A stretch of 26,080 nucleotides of DNA from an uncultured Oscillospiraceae bacterium (GTDB lineage Bacteria > Bacillota > Clostridia > Oscillospirales > Oscillospiraceae): assembly GCA_910578505.1 (NCBI GenBank), contig CAJTPV010000036.1, positions 1 to 26,080 of the forward strand, written 5' to 3'. Position 1 is the first letter of the stretch. Each line of letters opens with the position of its first letter. The position numbers and the translations under genes were made by a program. A model generated the notes under the pieces. It was not told where the DNA came from. It saw only the letters and a list, made by a program, of their open reading frames with translations, and made no database searches. Shown piece after piece: positions 7,561-15,122 of this stretch.

Positions 7561-10143
7561 TTACACCTCCCTCTCATAGGGCGTATGGCGCAAAGGCAGC
7601 TCACAGCGCCGCTGACCGTCATACCGGAAATAGGCGTCCGCGATGGCCGGCGCTGTGGGGATGGAGGTGATCTCCCCAATTCCAATCGCCCCGCAGGCCA
7701 CGTTCAGGCCCGGCTTGTCGATGACAATGGGCACGATCTCCGGCACTTCATGGGCCCGGAACAGCCCAAGGGAGCCGTACTTTTCAATGGGCCTGCAGTC
7801 TTCGTCAATGGGATACCGCTCCCGGAGGGCAAAGCCCATGGACATCACCACGCCGCCCTCGATCTGCCCCTCGCAGGAGAGGGGATTCACCGCCCTGCCC
7901 ACGTCGTGGGCCGCCACCAATTTCTCGATTTTGCCTGTCTTCGGGTCCAGAATGCACATCTGGGTGGCGTAGCCGTAGGCCACGTGGGACACCGGGTTGG
8001 GCACGTCCGCCCCCAGGGGGTCCGTCTTGGCCAGATACTCGCCGTAGTAGGTCTCGCCCACCATATCCGCCAGCGCCTTACCGGCCCGGCGGGCCTCCAT
8101 CAGCTTTTCACAGGCCCGGCGGCAGGCCTCGCCGGTGATCATCGTCTGCCGGGAGCCGGAGGTGGTGCCGGAGTCCGGCGCGATCCAGGTGTTGCTGCGC
8201 TCATAGACGATGTCCTCCCGGTCAAGGTCCGTGTTGCTGACCGTCAGCTGCGCCAGCACCGTCCCCAGGCCCTGGCCGATGCAGGACGCGCCGGTGTAGA
8301 TATGCACCTTTTCGTCCGGCTCGACAACCAGTTTTACCCGGCCCGTGTCCGGGATGCCAACACCCACGCCCGCGTTTTTCATGGCGCAGGCCAGGCCCAC
8401 CGGCTTCCCGGCGGCAATGGCTTCGTCAAAATACGGCTTCACCGCCTCCAAGGTCTCCACCAGCCCGGTCGAGCTGTCCACGATCTGCCCGTTGGGCAGC
8501 ACGCCGCCGGGCCGGATGGCATTGCGCATGCGAATCTCCCAGGGAGAGATGCCAACCAGGTCCGCCATCATATTCAGCAGACTCTCCGTGGCAAAGCAGG
8601 TCTGGGTGACGCCGAAGCCCCGGAACGCCCCCGCCGGGGGATTGTTCGTGTAGTAAGCCGTCCCGTCGATCTCAAAATCCTGGTACTGATAGGGCCCCGC
8701 CGCATGGGTGCAGGCCCGCTCCAGCACCGGTCCGCCCAGGGAGGCGAAAGCGCCGGTGTCCGTGGATACGGCGGCCTTTACCCCCTGGATAATGCCGTTT
8801 TCATCGCAGCCCATGGTGAGATCCATCACAAAGGGGTGCCGCTTGGGGTGGATGAGCAGGGACTCCGCCCGTGTCAGCTTCACCTTCACCGGACGGCGGG
8901 TGACATACGTCAGCAGCGCCGCGTGGTGCTGCACCGTCATGTCCTCCTTGCCGCCGAAGCCGCCGCCCACCAGCGCGTTCTGGACCTTCACCTTGTCCGT
9001 GCCCAGCAGCAGGCGGCACTCGTGGAGAGTCTGGTGGGCCGACTGGTCGGTGGAGTAGAGAAATACATCCCCGTCCTCGTCTATGTAGGACACCGCGCAC
9101 TCCGGCTCCAAAAAGGCGTGCTCTGTCCAGGGGGTCTCAAAGTGTTGGCTGATAACGTGTTTGGACCGCCGGATGGCCTCTGCGGCGCTGCCCCGGCTGA
9201 TGTGCCGGTGGGCGCAGACGTTGTCCGCCTCCTCGTCGAACACTCTGGGCGCGCTGTCTGCCGCCGCCTCCTGGATGTTGTGGACGGCGGGAAGGACCTC
9301 GTACGCCACTTTGACGAGCTTTTTCGCCTTCTCCACCGTCTCCCGGTCCCCGGCGGCAATCAGGGCAACGGCGTCCCCCAGATAGTGGGTCAGGCCGCCA
9401 ACGGGGATCAGCGTATATTGGTCGTGCTTCAGATGCCCGATTTTATTCTGCCCCGGAATATCCTCCGCCGTCAGCACGGCGGCCACCCCCGGCAGCGCTT
9501 TCGCCGCGCTGGTATCAATGGACAGCACCCGCGCCCTGGCATATTTGCTGCGCAGGGCGGAGCCATACAGCATCCCGTCCGGATAGTAGTCGTCGGGATA
9601 TTTCCCCGTCCCCAGCACCTTTTCCTCCGCGTCCAGCCGCTGCACCCGTGCGCCCAGCTGCCAGCTGTCCGCGCTCTTCTCCGGGATCCTGCCCTCCCGC
9701 AGGATCTTACCGGCCAGCCGCACCGCCTCCACGATCTTCACATAGCCGGTACAGCGGCAGTAGTTGTTGCGCAGGGCGTACCGGATCTCCGGCTCTGTGG
9801 GGTCCGGGTTCCGGTCCAGCAGCGCCTTGCTGCACAGGACCATGCCGGGGATGCAGAAGCCGCACTGCACCGCCCCGGCCTCCCCGTAGGCGAAGGTGTA
9901 GACCTGCTTCTCCCAGTCCGTCAGGCCCTCGATGGTGAGGATCTGACGCCCCGCCAGCATGTCCGTGTCCGGCACGCAGGCCCGGCAGGGCTGGCCGTCA
10001 ATGAGCACCGTGCATGCGCCGCAGGCCCCCTCGCTGCACCCGTCCTTGGCCCCCGTCAGGCCCAGCTCGTCCCGGAGGAGCCGCAGGAGCTTCATATTCC
10101 GGGGCGGCGTGACGGCTTGGCCGTTGATCATGAATGTTGCCAT
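7561..10143 (-). CDS. Selenium-type molybdenum hydroxylase (xanthine-dehydrogenase-like), fused Fe-S and Mo subunits
   Basis: 860 residues from ATG 10143; a GTG eight codons upstream is an alternative. Residues 1-80 form a plant-type [2Fe-2S] ferredoxin domain (C36SEGAC41GAC44, C56). About 80-160 is the second [2Fe-2S] domain (QCGFC, YCRCTGY). From about 175 comes the molybdopterin-binding large subunit, with GGGFGGKEDMT near residue 393, GQGLGT near 620 and the presumed catalytic Glu824 in GIGEITSIPTAP. The FAD domain that separates these parts in ordinary xanthine dehydrogenase is absent. Fused proteins of this form are annotated as selenium-dependent xanthine dehydrogenases, in which the molybdenum ligand rather than a selenocysteine carries Se; no in-frame UGA is needed here. 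It would hydroxylate purines or related heterocycles in the cytoplasm. Confidence 0.9.
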   Translation of the reverse strand: MATFMINGQAVTPPRNMKLLRLLRDELGLTGAKDGCSEGACGACTVLIDGQPCRACVPDTDMLAGRQILTIEGLTDWEKQVYTFAYGEAGAVQCGFCIPGMVLCSKALLDRNPDPTEPEIRYALRNNYCRCTGYVKIVEAVRLAGKILREGRIPEKSADSWQLGARVQRLDAEEKVLGTGKYPDDYYPDGMLYGSALRSKYARARVLSIDTSAAKALPGVAAVLTAEDIPGQNKIGHLKHDQYTLIPVGGLTHYLGDAVALIAAGDRETVEKAKKLVKVAYEVLPAVHNIQEAAADSAPRVFDEEADNVCAHRHISRGSAAEAIRRSKHVISQHFETPWTEHAFLEPECAVSYIDEDGDVFLYSTDQSAHQTLHECRLLLGTDKVKVQNALVGGGFGGKEDMTVQHHAALLTYVTRRPVKVKLTRAESLLIHPKRHPFVMDLTMGCDENGIIQGVKAAVSTDTGAFASLGGPVLERACTHAAGPYQYQDFEIDGTAYYTNNPPAGAFRGFGVTQTCFATESLLNMMADLVGISPWEIRMRNAIRPGGVLPNGQIVDSSTGLVETLEAVKPYFDEAIAAGKPVGLACAMKNAGVGVGIPDTGRVKLVVEPDEKVHIYTGASCIGQGLGTVLAQLTVSNTDLDREDIVYERSNTWIAPDSGTTSGSRQTMITGEACRRACEKLMEARRAGKALADMVGETYYGEYLAKTDPLGADVPNPVSHVAYGYATQMCILDPKTGKIEKLVAAHDVGRAVNPLSCEGQIEGGVVMSMGFALRERYPIDEDCRPIEKYGSLGLFRAHEVPEIVPIVIDKPGLNVACGAIGIGEITSIPTAPAIADAYFRYDGQRRCELPLRHTPYEREV

Positions 10144-10176
10144 GGTTTTTCTCACTTCTTTCTGCACACTGATAGT

Positions 10177-13100
10177 TTACTCAATGGATTTCAAGGACTC
10201 CGCCATGTCGATCTTATGCAGCCTGGGCCGCATGCCAAAGGAGATGCCCAGGGTGAACAGCATCGTCACGCACAGGGCGGCCGCGTAGCTCAGCGCCGTG
10301 ATCCGGCTGGAGAAATACATGGCGTCGATCTGGATCTGGGCCATCACGAAGGCGTGCAGGGCCTTACCCATCAGCAGCCCCGCCAGACTGCCCAGGACAG
10401 AGAGCATGTTGATCTCCCGGAAGACATAGGAGGCCACCTCGTTCCGGTAGAAGCCCAGGACCTTGATGGTGGCGATCTCCCGCACGCGCTCCGTAATATT
10501 GATGTTGGTCAGGTTGTACAGCACGATGAACGCCAGCGCCCCCGCGCAGGCCACCACCACAATGACGATGTAGTCCAGCCGGGAGAGCATGCTGTCCACC
10601 TGGTCCCGGGTGGCCTGGTTGATGGCCACGTTGCTCACGCCGTCGTCCTCCAGCAGCAGCGCGCCCTCCCCATAGGGGTCCGCCCCCTCGTGGCCCAGCA
10701 CATACAGCCCGTTGTATTCCGGCTCCTCGTCGTACTGCTTCCGGTAGGTCTCCGGCGATAAGTAGATATAGTTCTGCACATAGTTGTCGGCAATCCCACT
10801 GACTGTCACCTCCAGCGTCCCGTAGTCCTCGTCCCGCAGCTGGATGACCTCGCCCAGGGAGATGCCCATGTTCTCCGCCAGGCCGATATTGATGACCACC
10901 TCGTCCACCCCCGGACAGGGCAGGGCCTCCCCGCCGCTGTGCAGGGACACAAAGCGGTCCAGCTGGCCGTCCGCCGGGATGACCAGAAACACCGACTTGC
11001 TCACCCCGCCGTGGAGGACGTCGATGCTGCCGCTGTGAATCAGCTTGCCGTCCTCCTCCGCCCAGCCGCTGGCGGTCAGATAGGCCGCCGCCGACTGCTC
11101 CGTCTGTGGGTCCTGAAACGCCACCGTGTAGTCGTAGAGCTGGATCTCGTCAAACTGGTAGTCCGCCACGTGCTGGATGGAATCCCGTATGCCGAAGCCT
11201 GTCACCAGCAGCGCCGTGCAGCCGCCGATGCCCAGGACCATCATGATCAGACGGCTCTGATAGCGCAGCACGTTGCGCACGGAGACCTTGTGCAGAAAGC
11301 TCAGACGCCGCCACAGGGGGGTGATGTACTCCAGAAAGACCCGCCGCCCCGCCCGCGGCGTCTTGGGCCGCAGCAGCTCGGCGGCCTGCCGCTTCAGCTC
11401 CAGACGGCAGGACAGATACGTGGCCCCCATGGAGCACAGCAGCGCCGCGGCAAAGGACACCAGCATCAATCCCGGCAAAAAGACGTGGTGGAGAGGGGAG
11501 AAGCCGTAGATAATGCCGTAAATCTCCCAGATGACCCAGGGCAGGGCATAGCTGCCGGCGAAAAAGCCGGAAATACTGCCCGCCAGGGCGGCGCTGCCGG
11601 AATAGAACAGGTACTTGCTCATGATCTGCCCATTGCTGTAGCCCAGGGCCTTCAAAACGCCGATCTGGGTGCGCTGCTCGTCCACCATCCGCGTCATGGT
11701 GGTCATGCACACCAGCGCCGCCACCAGGAAGAAAAACACCGGGAACACCACGGAAATGGCCTCAATAATCGACGTGTCGTTTTCAAAGCATGCATAGCCC
11801 ACGTTTTCACTGCGGGTGAGGGTATAGGTGGTGGCGTGCTTCAGGGCCCGCAGGTCCTCATAGGCGTCGGCCAGCTTCTGCTCCGCGTCCGTCAGCTCCG
11901 CCTCCGCGTCGGCAAACTCCGCATCCGCCTCGGCCCGCCCGTCGCTGTACTCCTGCCAGCCGTCGTCCAGCTCCTGCCGGGCGTCCGCCAGCTCGCCGGG
12001 AGCCTTGGCCAGCTCGTCCTTTGCGTCCGCCAGCTTCCGCCGTGCGTCCGCCAGCTTCTCCCAGGCATCCGCCAGCTCCTGCCGTCCGTCCGCCAGCTCC
12101 TGCTGCCCGTCCTGGAACTCTTTAACGCCGTCCTCGTATTCCCGCAGGCCGTCCGCGTACTCCTGTTCGCCGTCGGCCAGCTCCCGGTACGCCTTGGCCA
12201 GCTCCTCCTGGGCCTCTTTCTCGCCGTCATAGTACTCCTGCCAGCCGTCGTCCAGCTCCTGCCGGGCGTCGTCCAGCTCCCGCCGTCCGTCCTCCAGCTC
12301 CTGGCGGGCGTCCTCCAGCTCCCGGCGGCCCTTTTCCAGCTCCGCCCGGCCTTCCTCCAGCTCCCGGCGGCCCTTTTCCAGCTCCCGGCGGCCCTTTTCC
12401 AGCTCCACCCGGCCTTCCTCCAACTGCTGCCGGGCGCTGATGATCTCCTGCTCACCGGCCTCGTACTCCGCCAGACCGGCCTCATACTCCGCCCTGCCGC
12501 TCTCGTACTCCGCCGCGCCGGATGCATACTCCGCCCGGCCCTGGTCCAGCGTGGCCCGCAGGCCCGCGATGGTCTCCGCCGACAGCGGCGCGCCCAGCTG
12601 GCTCTCCGCCGCCTGCCACCCCGCTGTCAACGCCGCCGCGCTGCTGCCGCTGCCCTGCAGGGCGGCGTCCACGGCGGCGTTCAGCTCCGGTATGGCCCCG
12701 GAGGCCAGATACTGTATGAGGGCGCCGGCGTCCAGGGGCATGCCCATGGCGGCGCCGACGCCCTGGGCCAGCTGCTCTGTGGAGGTGTACAGCTGCTGCA
12801 CCTGGCCGTAGGAGGCCTCCCCCTCCTCCAGCTGCTTTTTGGCGTCCTCCAGCTGGGCCTCCGCCTCCTGCAGCTGCTTTTTAGCGTCCTCCAGCTGCGT
12901 TTTGGCCTCGGCCAGCTCCCGCTCGCCATCTTCCAGCTCCCGCTTGCCGTCCAGAAATTCCCGTTCGCCCTCCAAAAACTCCCGCTCGCCCTCCAGCAGC
13001 TCCCGCTCGCCGTCACGGAGCTGCTGCTGGGCGTCGTCCAGCTCCCGCTGGCCGTCCTCCAGCTGCCGCAGGCCGTCGGCATACTCTATTTCGCCGTCTG

Positions 13101-14283
13101 CGTATTCTTTTTCACCGTCCAGCAGCTTCTGGTGGGCGTCGTCCAATTCCTTCTGGGCGTCCATCCGCCCCTGCTCATAGTCCGCCCAGCCGTCGTCCAG
13201 CTCCTGCCGGGCGTCCGCCAGCTCTTTTTCCGCGTCCGCGATCTCCTGCTCCGCATCCGCCAGCTCCTTTTCCGCGTCCGCGATCTCCTGCTCCGCGTCG
13301 GCGGCCTCCCGCTGGCCGTCCTCATATTCCTGCAGGCCGTCGGCATAGTCGGCCCGGCCCTGCTCGTAGTCCTTCACGCCATCGGCGTACTCCGCCTCGC
13401 CGTCGGACAGCTCCCGGTGGGCGTCGTCCAGCTCCTGCTCCGCGTCCGCCCGCTCACTGCGGTACTCGTCCCAGCCGTCGGCCAGCTCGACCTCCGCGTC
13501 CTGAATCTCTTTCATGGCGTCGGCATAGATCGTGTCGTACCGCAAGTCCGCCCGCTCATCGACAGCCGCCTCAATGCCAGGCGTGAGGGCGTCGATCTGC
13601 GCCTGATACGCATCGGAATAGGCGTCGGCAGGGTCTTCCATGGTCAGGAAAATCTCGTAATACGCCTCAAAGTCAAATCCGTCCTCCGGAATGTATATGT
13701 ACCCGGACACACTGCCGCTGCCGATGGAGCTGGTGCCGCGCTCAAAGTTGAGGTAGTAGGGGGAGTGGACCAGCCCCACGATCGTATATTCCCCGCAGTG
13801 CAGCAGCTCCCTGGTGTCCTCGTCGTTATTGGGGGATACGGTCAGCGTGCGCCCCAGGTCCTCCTCGCCAAAGCAGCGCAGGTCGGCCAGACACTCGCCC
13901 GCCGCCTCCGGCATCCGGCCTGCCAGGAGCTGGGGCACGTTGACGCCCTCCGTCAGGGAGTGGGCCTTGATGACCAGCTCCTCCCCCTCGTCCACCTCCG
14001 TCAGAAAGTCCGCGTATACCGCGCCCCTGGCCTCTCCAATGCCCTCCAGACCGGCAAAACAGGCCACGTCCTCCTTGGTAAAGCCCAGGGTGGACAGCAG
14101 CCGGAAGTCAAAGAGCCGCTGCTCCGCCAGATAGCGGATCCCCGTGGCGGCCATGGAGGGCTGGCAGGTGCGCAGCCCCGCGAAAAAGCCCACGCCCAGG
14201 AATACAATGGCCAGGATCGCCAGGTAGCGGCCCAGACTCTGCCGGATCTCCCGCAGGGCGCTCTTCAGCAGCGTCTTTACCAT
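10177..14283 (-). CDS. FtsX-type ABC transporter permease with giant extracellular coiled-coil insertion
   Basis: 1368 residues from ATG 14283; the ATGGTAA overlap with the ATPase stop fixes the start. One membrane span lies at about 20-38. An extracellular part follows, with a MacB-like segment (40-256), coiled-coil arm A (259-490), a tip (491-577) and arm B (578-809). The first FtsX membrane domain starts near 838 (VFPVFFFLVAALV), with the cytoplasmic coupling motif EQRTQIGVLKALGYS at 869-883. A second extracellular region is followed by the second FtsX domain from about 1237, with its own VREIATIKVLGF motif. About eight membrane spans are visible. Such permeases work with a cytoplasmic ATPase by mechanotransmission or export of lipids, peptides or antibiotics; substrate unknown. 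The arms are xxxLxxG-type heptads as in YhgE/Pip proteins. XDH follows after 33 bases without a terminator. Confidence 0.93.
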   Translation of the reverse strand: MVKTLLKSALREIRQSLGRYLAILAIVFLGVGFFAGLRTCQPSMAATGIRYLAEQRLFDFRLLSTLGFTKEDVACFAGLEGIGEARGAVYADFLTEVDEGEELVIKAHSLTEGVNVPQLLAGRMPEAAGECLADLRCFGEEDLGRTLTVSPNNDEDTRELLHCGEYTIVGLVHSPYYLNFERGTSSIGSGSVSGYIYIPEDGFDFEAYYEIFLTMEDPADAYSDAYQAQIDALTPGIEAAVDERADLRYDTIYADAMKEIQDAEVELADGWDEYRSERADAEQELDDAHRELSDGEAEYADGVKDYEQGRADYADGLQEYEDGQREAADAEQEIADAEKELADAEQEIADAEKELADARQELDDGWADYEQGRMDAQKELDDAHQKLLDGEKEYADGEIEYADGLRQLEDGQRELDDAQQQLRDGERELLEGEREFLEGEREFLDGKRELEDGERELAEAKTQLEDAKKQLQEAEAQLEDAKKQLEEGEASYGQVQQLYTSTEQLAQGVGAAMGMPLDAGALIQYLASGAIPELNAAVDAALQGSGSSAAALTAGWQAAESQLGAPLSAETIAGLRATLDQGRAEYASGAAEYESGRAEYEAGLAEYEAGEQEIISARQQLEEGRVELEKGRRELEKGRRELEEGRAELEKGRRELEDARQELEDGRRELDDARQELDDGWQEYYDGEKEAQEELAKAYRELADGEQEYADGLREYEDGVKEFQDGQQELADGRQELADAWEKLADARRKLADAKDELAKAPGELADARQELDDGWQEYSDGRAEADAEFADAEAELTDAEQKLADAYEDLRALKHATTYTLTRSENVGYACFENDTSIIEAISVVFPVFFFLVAALVCMTTMTRMVDEQRTQIGVLKALGYSNGQIMSKYLFYSGSAALAGSISGFFAGSYALPWVIWEIYGIIYGFSPLHHVFLPGLMLVSFAAALLCSMGATYLSCRLELKRQAAELLRPKTPRAGRRVFLEYITPLWRRLSFLHKVSVRNVLRYQSRLIMMVLGIGGCTALLVTGFGIRDSIQHVADYQFDEIQLYDYTVAFQDPQTEQSAAAYLTASGWAEEDGKLIHSGSIDVLHGGVSKSVFLVIPADGQLDRFVSLHSGGEALPCPGVDEVVINIGLAENMGISLGEVIQLRDEDYGTLEVTVSGIADNYVQNYIYLSPETYRKQYDEEPEYNGLYVLGHEGADPYGEGALLLEDDGVSNVAINQATRDQVDSMLSRLDYIVIVVVACAGALAFIVLYNLTNINITERVREIATIKVLGFYRNEVASYVFREINMLSVLGSLAGLLMGKALHAFVMAQIQIDAMYFSSRITALSYAAALCVTMLFTLGISFGMRPRLHKIDMAESLKSIE
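11857..12552 (-). repeat. Heptad-repeat arm B: 32 degenerate 21-bp units coding for coiled coil
   Basis: Encodes permease residues 578-809 as 32 heptads of the form E-[LYF]-x-[DEK]-[GA]-x-x. A 12-bp (4-residue) insertion lies after heptad 16 (12205-12216, EAQE) and another after heptad 29 (11920-11931, EADA). The units are related but not identical at the DNA level. Large hydrophobics sit at heptad position 2 and Gly/Ala at position 5. Confidence 0.9.
12814..13509 (-). repeat. Heptad-repeat arm A: 32 degenerate 21-bp units coding for coiled coil
   Basis: Encodes permease residues 259-490 as 32 heptads of the same form as arm B. Twelve-bp insertions lie after heptad 3 (13435-13446, DAEQ) and after heptad 16 (13150-13161, DAQK). 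Near-identical neighbours (EIADAEK, ELADAEQ twice over) suggest expansion by tandem duplication. Confidence 0.9.
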
Positions 14284-14981
14284 TCGAGCGCCTCCACCGG
14301 TACGGGGGCGGCGTTGATCTCCTCGCTGGTGACGGAGCCGTTTTTCACCTGGATCACCCGGTCTGCCATGGCCGTGAGGGCGCTGTTGTGGGTGATGATG
14401 ATCACGGTCATGCCCTGCCGGCGGCTCATGTCCTGCAGAAGCTGCAAAATGGCCTTGCCGGTGGTGTAGTCCAGCGCGCCGGTGGGCTCGTCGCACAGCA
14501 GCAGCTGGGGATTTTTCGCCAGGGCCCGGGCAATGGCCACCCGCTGCTGCTCACCGCCGGAGAGCTGAGCGGGGAAGTTGGCCATCCGGTCCACCAGGCC
14601 CACGGAGCGCAGCACCTGGGCCGCGTCCAGGGGAGAGCTGCAGATCTGGGAGGCCAGCTCCACATTCTCCAGGGCGGTCAGGTTCGGCACCAGATTGTAA
14701 AATTGGAAGACAAAGCCGATGTCGTGGCGGCGGTATGTGGTCAGCTGCCGGGGGCTGTAGGCGGAAATCTCCTCTTCCCCCAGAAACACCCGGCCCTCGG
14801 TCAGTGTGTCCATACCGCCCAGGATATTTAATAATGTGGTTTTCCCGGCGCCGCTGGGGCCGACGATGACGCACAGCTCCCCCCGCTCCACCGAAAAGGT
14901 GGCGTCCCGGAGGGCCTGGATCTCCACCTCGCCCATGCGGTATGTCTTCTTGACCTGGTCAAACCGGACAAAAGCACCCAT
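14277..14981 (-). CDS. ABC transporter ATP-binding protein (MacB/LolD type)
   Basis: 234 residues from ATG 14981, with GAGGTG five bases upstream; the longer open frame is ignored. The Walker A motif GPSGAGKTT is at 41-49, the Q-loop in VFQFYNLVPNLTALENVELA near 90, the signature LSGGEQQRVAIARAL from 140, Walker B LLLCDEPTGALD at 160-171 and the switch His198 (IIITHN). The sequence is of the LolD/MacB/FtsE subgroup, which pairs with FtsX-fold permeases. It is the cytoplasmic motor for the giant permease, whose start codon overlaps its stop by seven bases. It is the first gene of the minus-strand block and carries its own promoter. Confidence 0.97.
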   Translation of the reverse strand: MGAFVRFDQVKKTYRMGEVEIQALRDATFSVERGELCVIVGPSGAGKTTLLNILGGMDTLTEGRVFLGEEEISAYSPRQLTTYRRHDIGFVFQFYNLVPNLTALENVELASQICSSPLDAAQVLRSVGLVDRMANFPAQLSGGEQQRVAIARALAKNPQLLLCDEPTGALDYTTGKAILQLLQDMSRRQGMTVIIITHNSALTAMADRVIQVKNGSVTSEEINAAPVPVEALEW

Positions 14982-15009
14982 TTTTTCACCTCGCAGAATG
15001 GTATAACAC

Positions 15010-15038
15010 ATCCTATCATAAGAAACTGCACATTGCAA
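15010..15038 (-). promoter_or_regulatory. Promoter of the ABC transporter operon
   Basis: On the minus strand TTGCAA (15033-15038), a 17-base spacer and TAGGAT (15010-15015) lie about 29 bases before the ATPase start. The spacing is ideal and the hexamers are fair. An alternative -10, TTATAC, lies slightly closer to the gene. Confidence 0.5.
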
Positions 15039-15088
15039 GTGGTGAAATTTTGAGCCCTTTCCCCCCGCGGCATCCAGTCTATCGTCAT

Positions 15089-15121
15089 AAAAACCGCCCC
15101 TGTTCCAAGGAACGGGGGCGG
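15089..15121 (-). terminator. Intrinsic terminator of the sfsA-like gene
   Basis: Directly after the stop codon, CCGCCCC(C)GTTCC pairs with GGAACAGGGGCGG on the minus strand and five T follow (A15089-A15093 on the plus strand). The stem has about 12 pairs with a short loop, which is strong. Confidence 0.88.
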
Positions 15122-15122
15122 C

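Noticed and set aside
7561..10143. Selenocysteine (UGA) in the selenium-type hydroxylase
   Set aside because: The frame has no internal stop; in this enzyme type the selenium is a cofactor ligand, not a coded residue.
7522..10761. 1079-codon open frame on the plus strand opposite the hydroxylase
   Set aside because: The translation is rich in His, Gly, Arg and Gln without any motif, while the minus strand gives a full molybdenum hydroxylase.
11857..13509. CRISPR-like or satellite array because of regular 21-bp repeats
   Set aside because: There are no identical repeats with unique spacers. The period is a codon multiple, the frame is intact, and the pattern is a protein heptad.
10939..14469. 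1176-codon open frame on the plus strand opposite the permease
   Set aside because: It is the shadow of the heptad-rich, GC-rich permease gene. Its product is a low-complexity VLQLP/LLPAVVQ repeat mirroring the heptads, without a ribosome binding site or family match.
14284..14496. Longer N-terminus for the permease, open to 14496
   Set aside because: This stretch lies inside the ATPase gene in another frame. The ATGGTAA overlap and the conserved MVKTLLKSALREI start define the true beginning.
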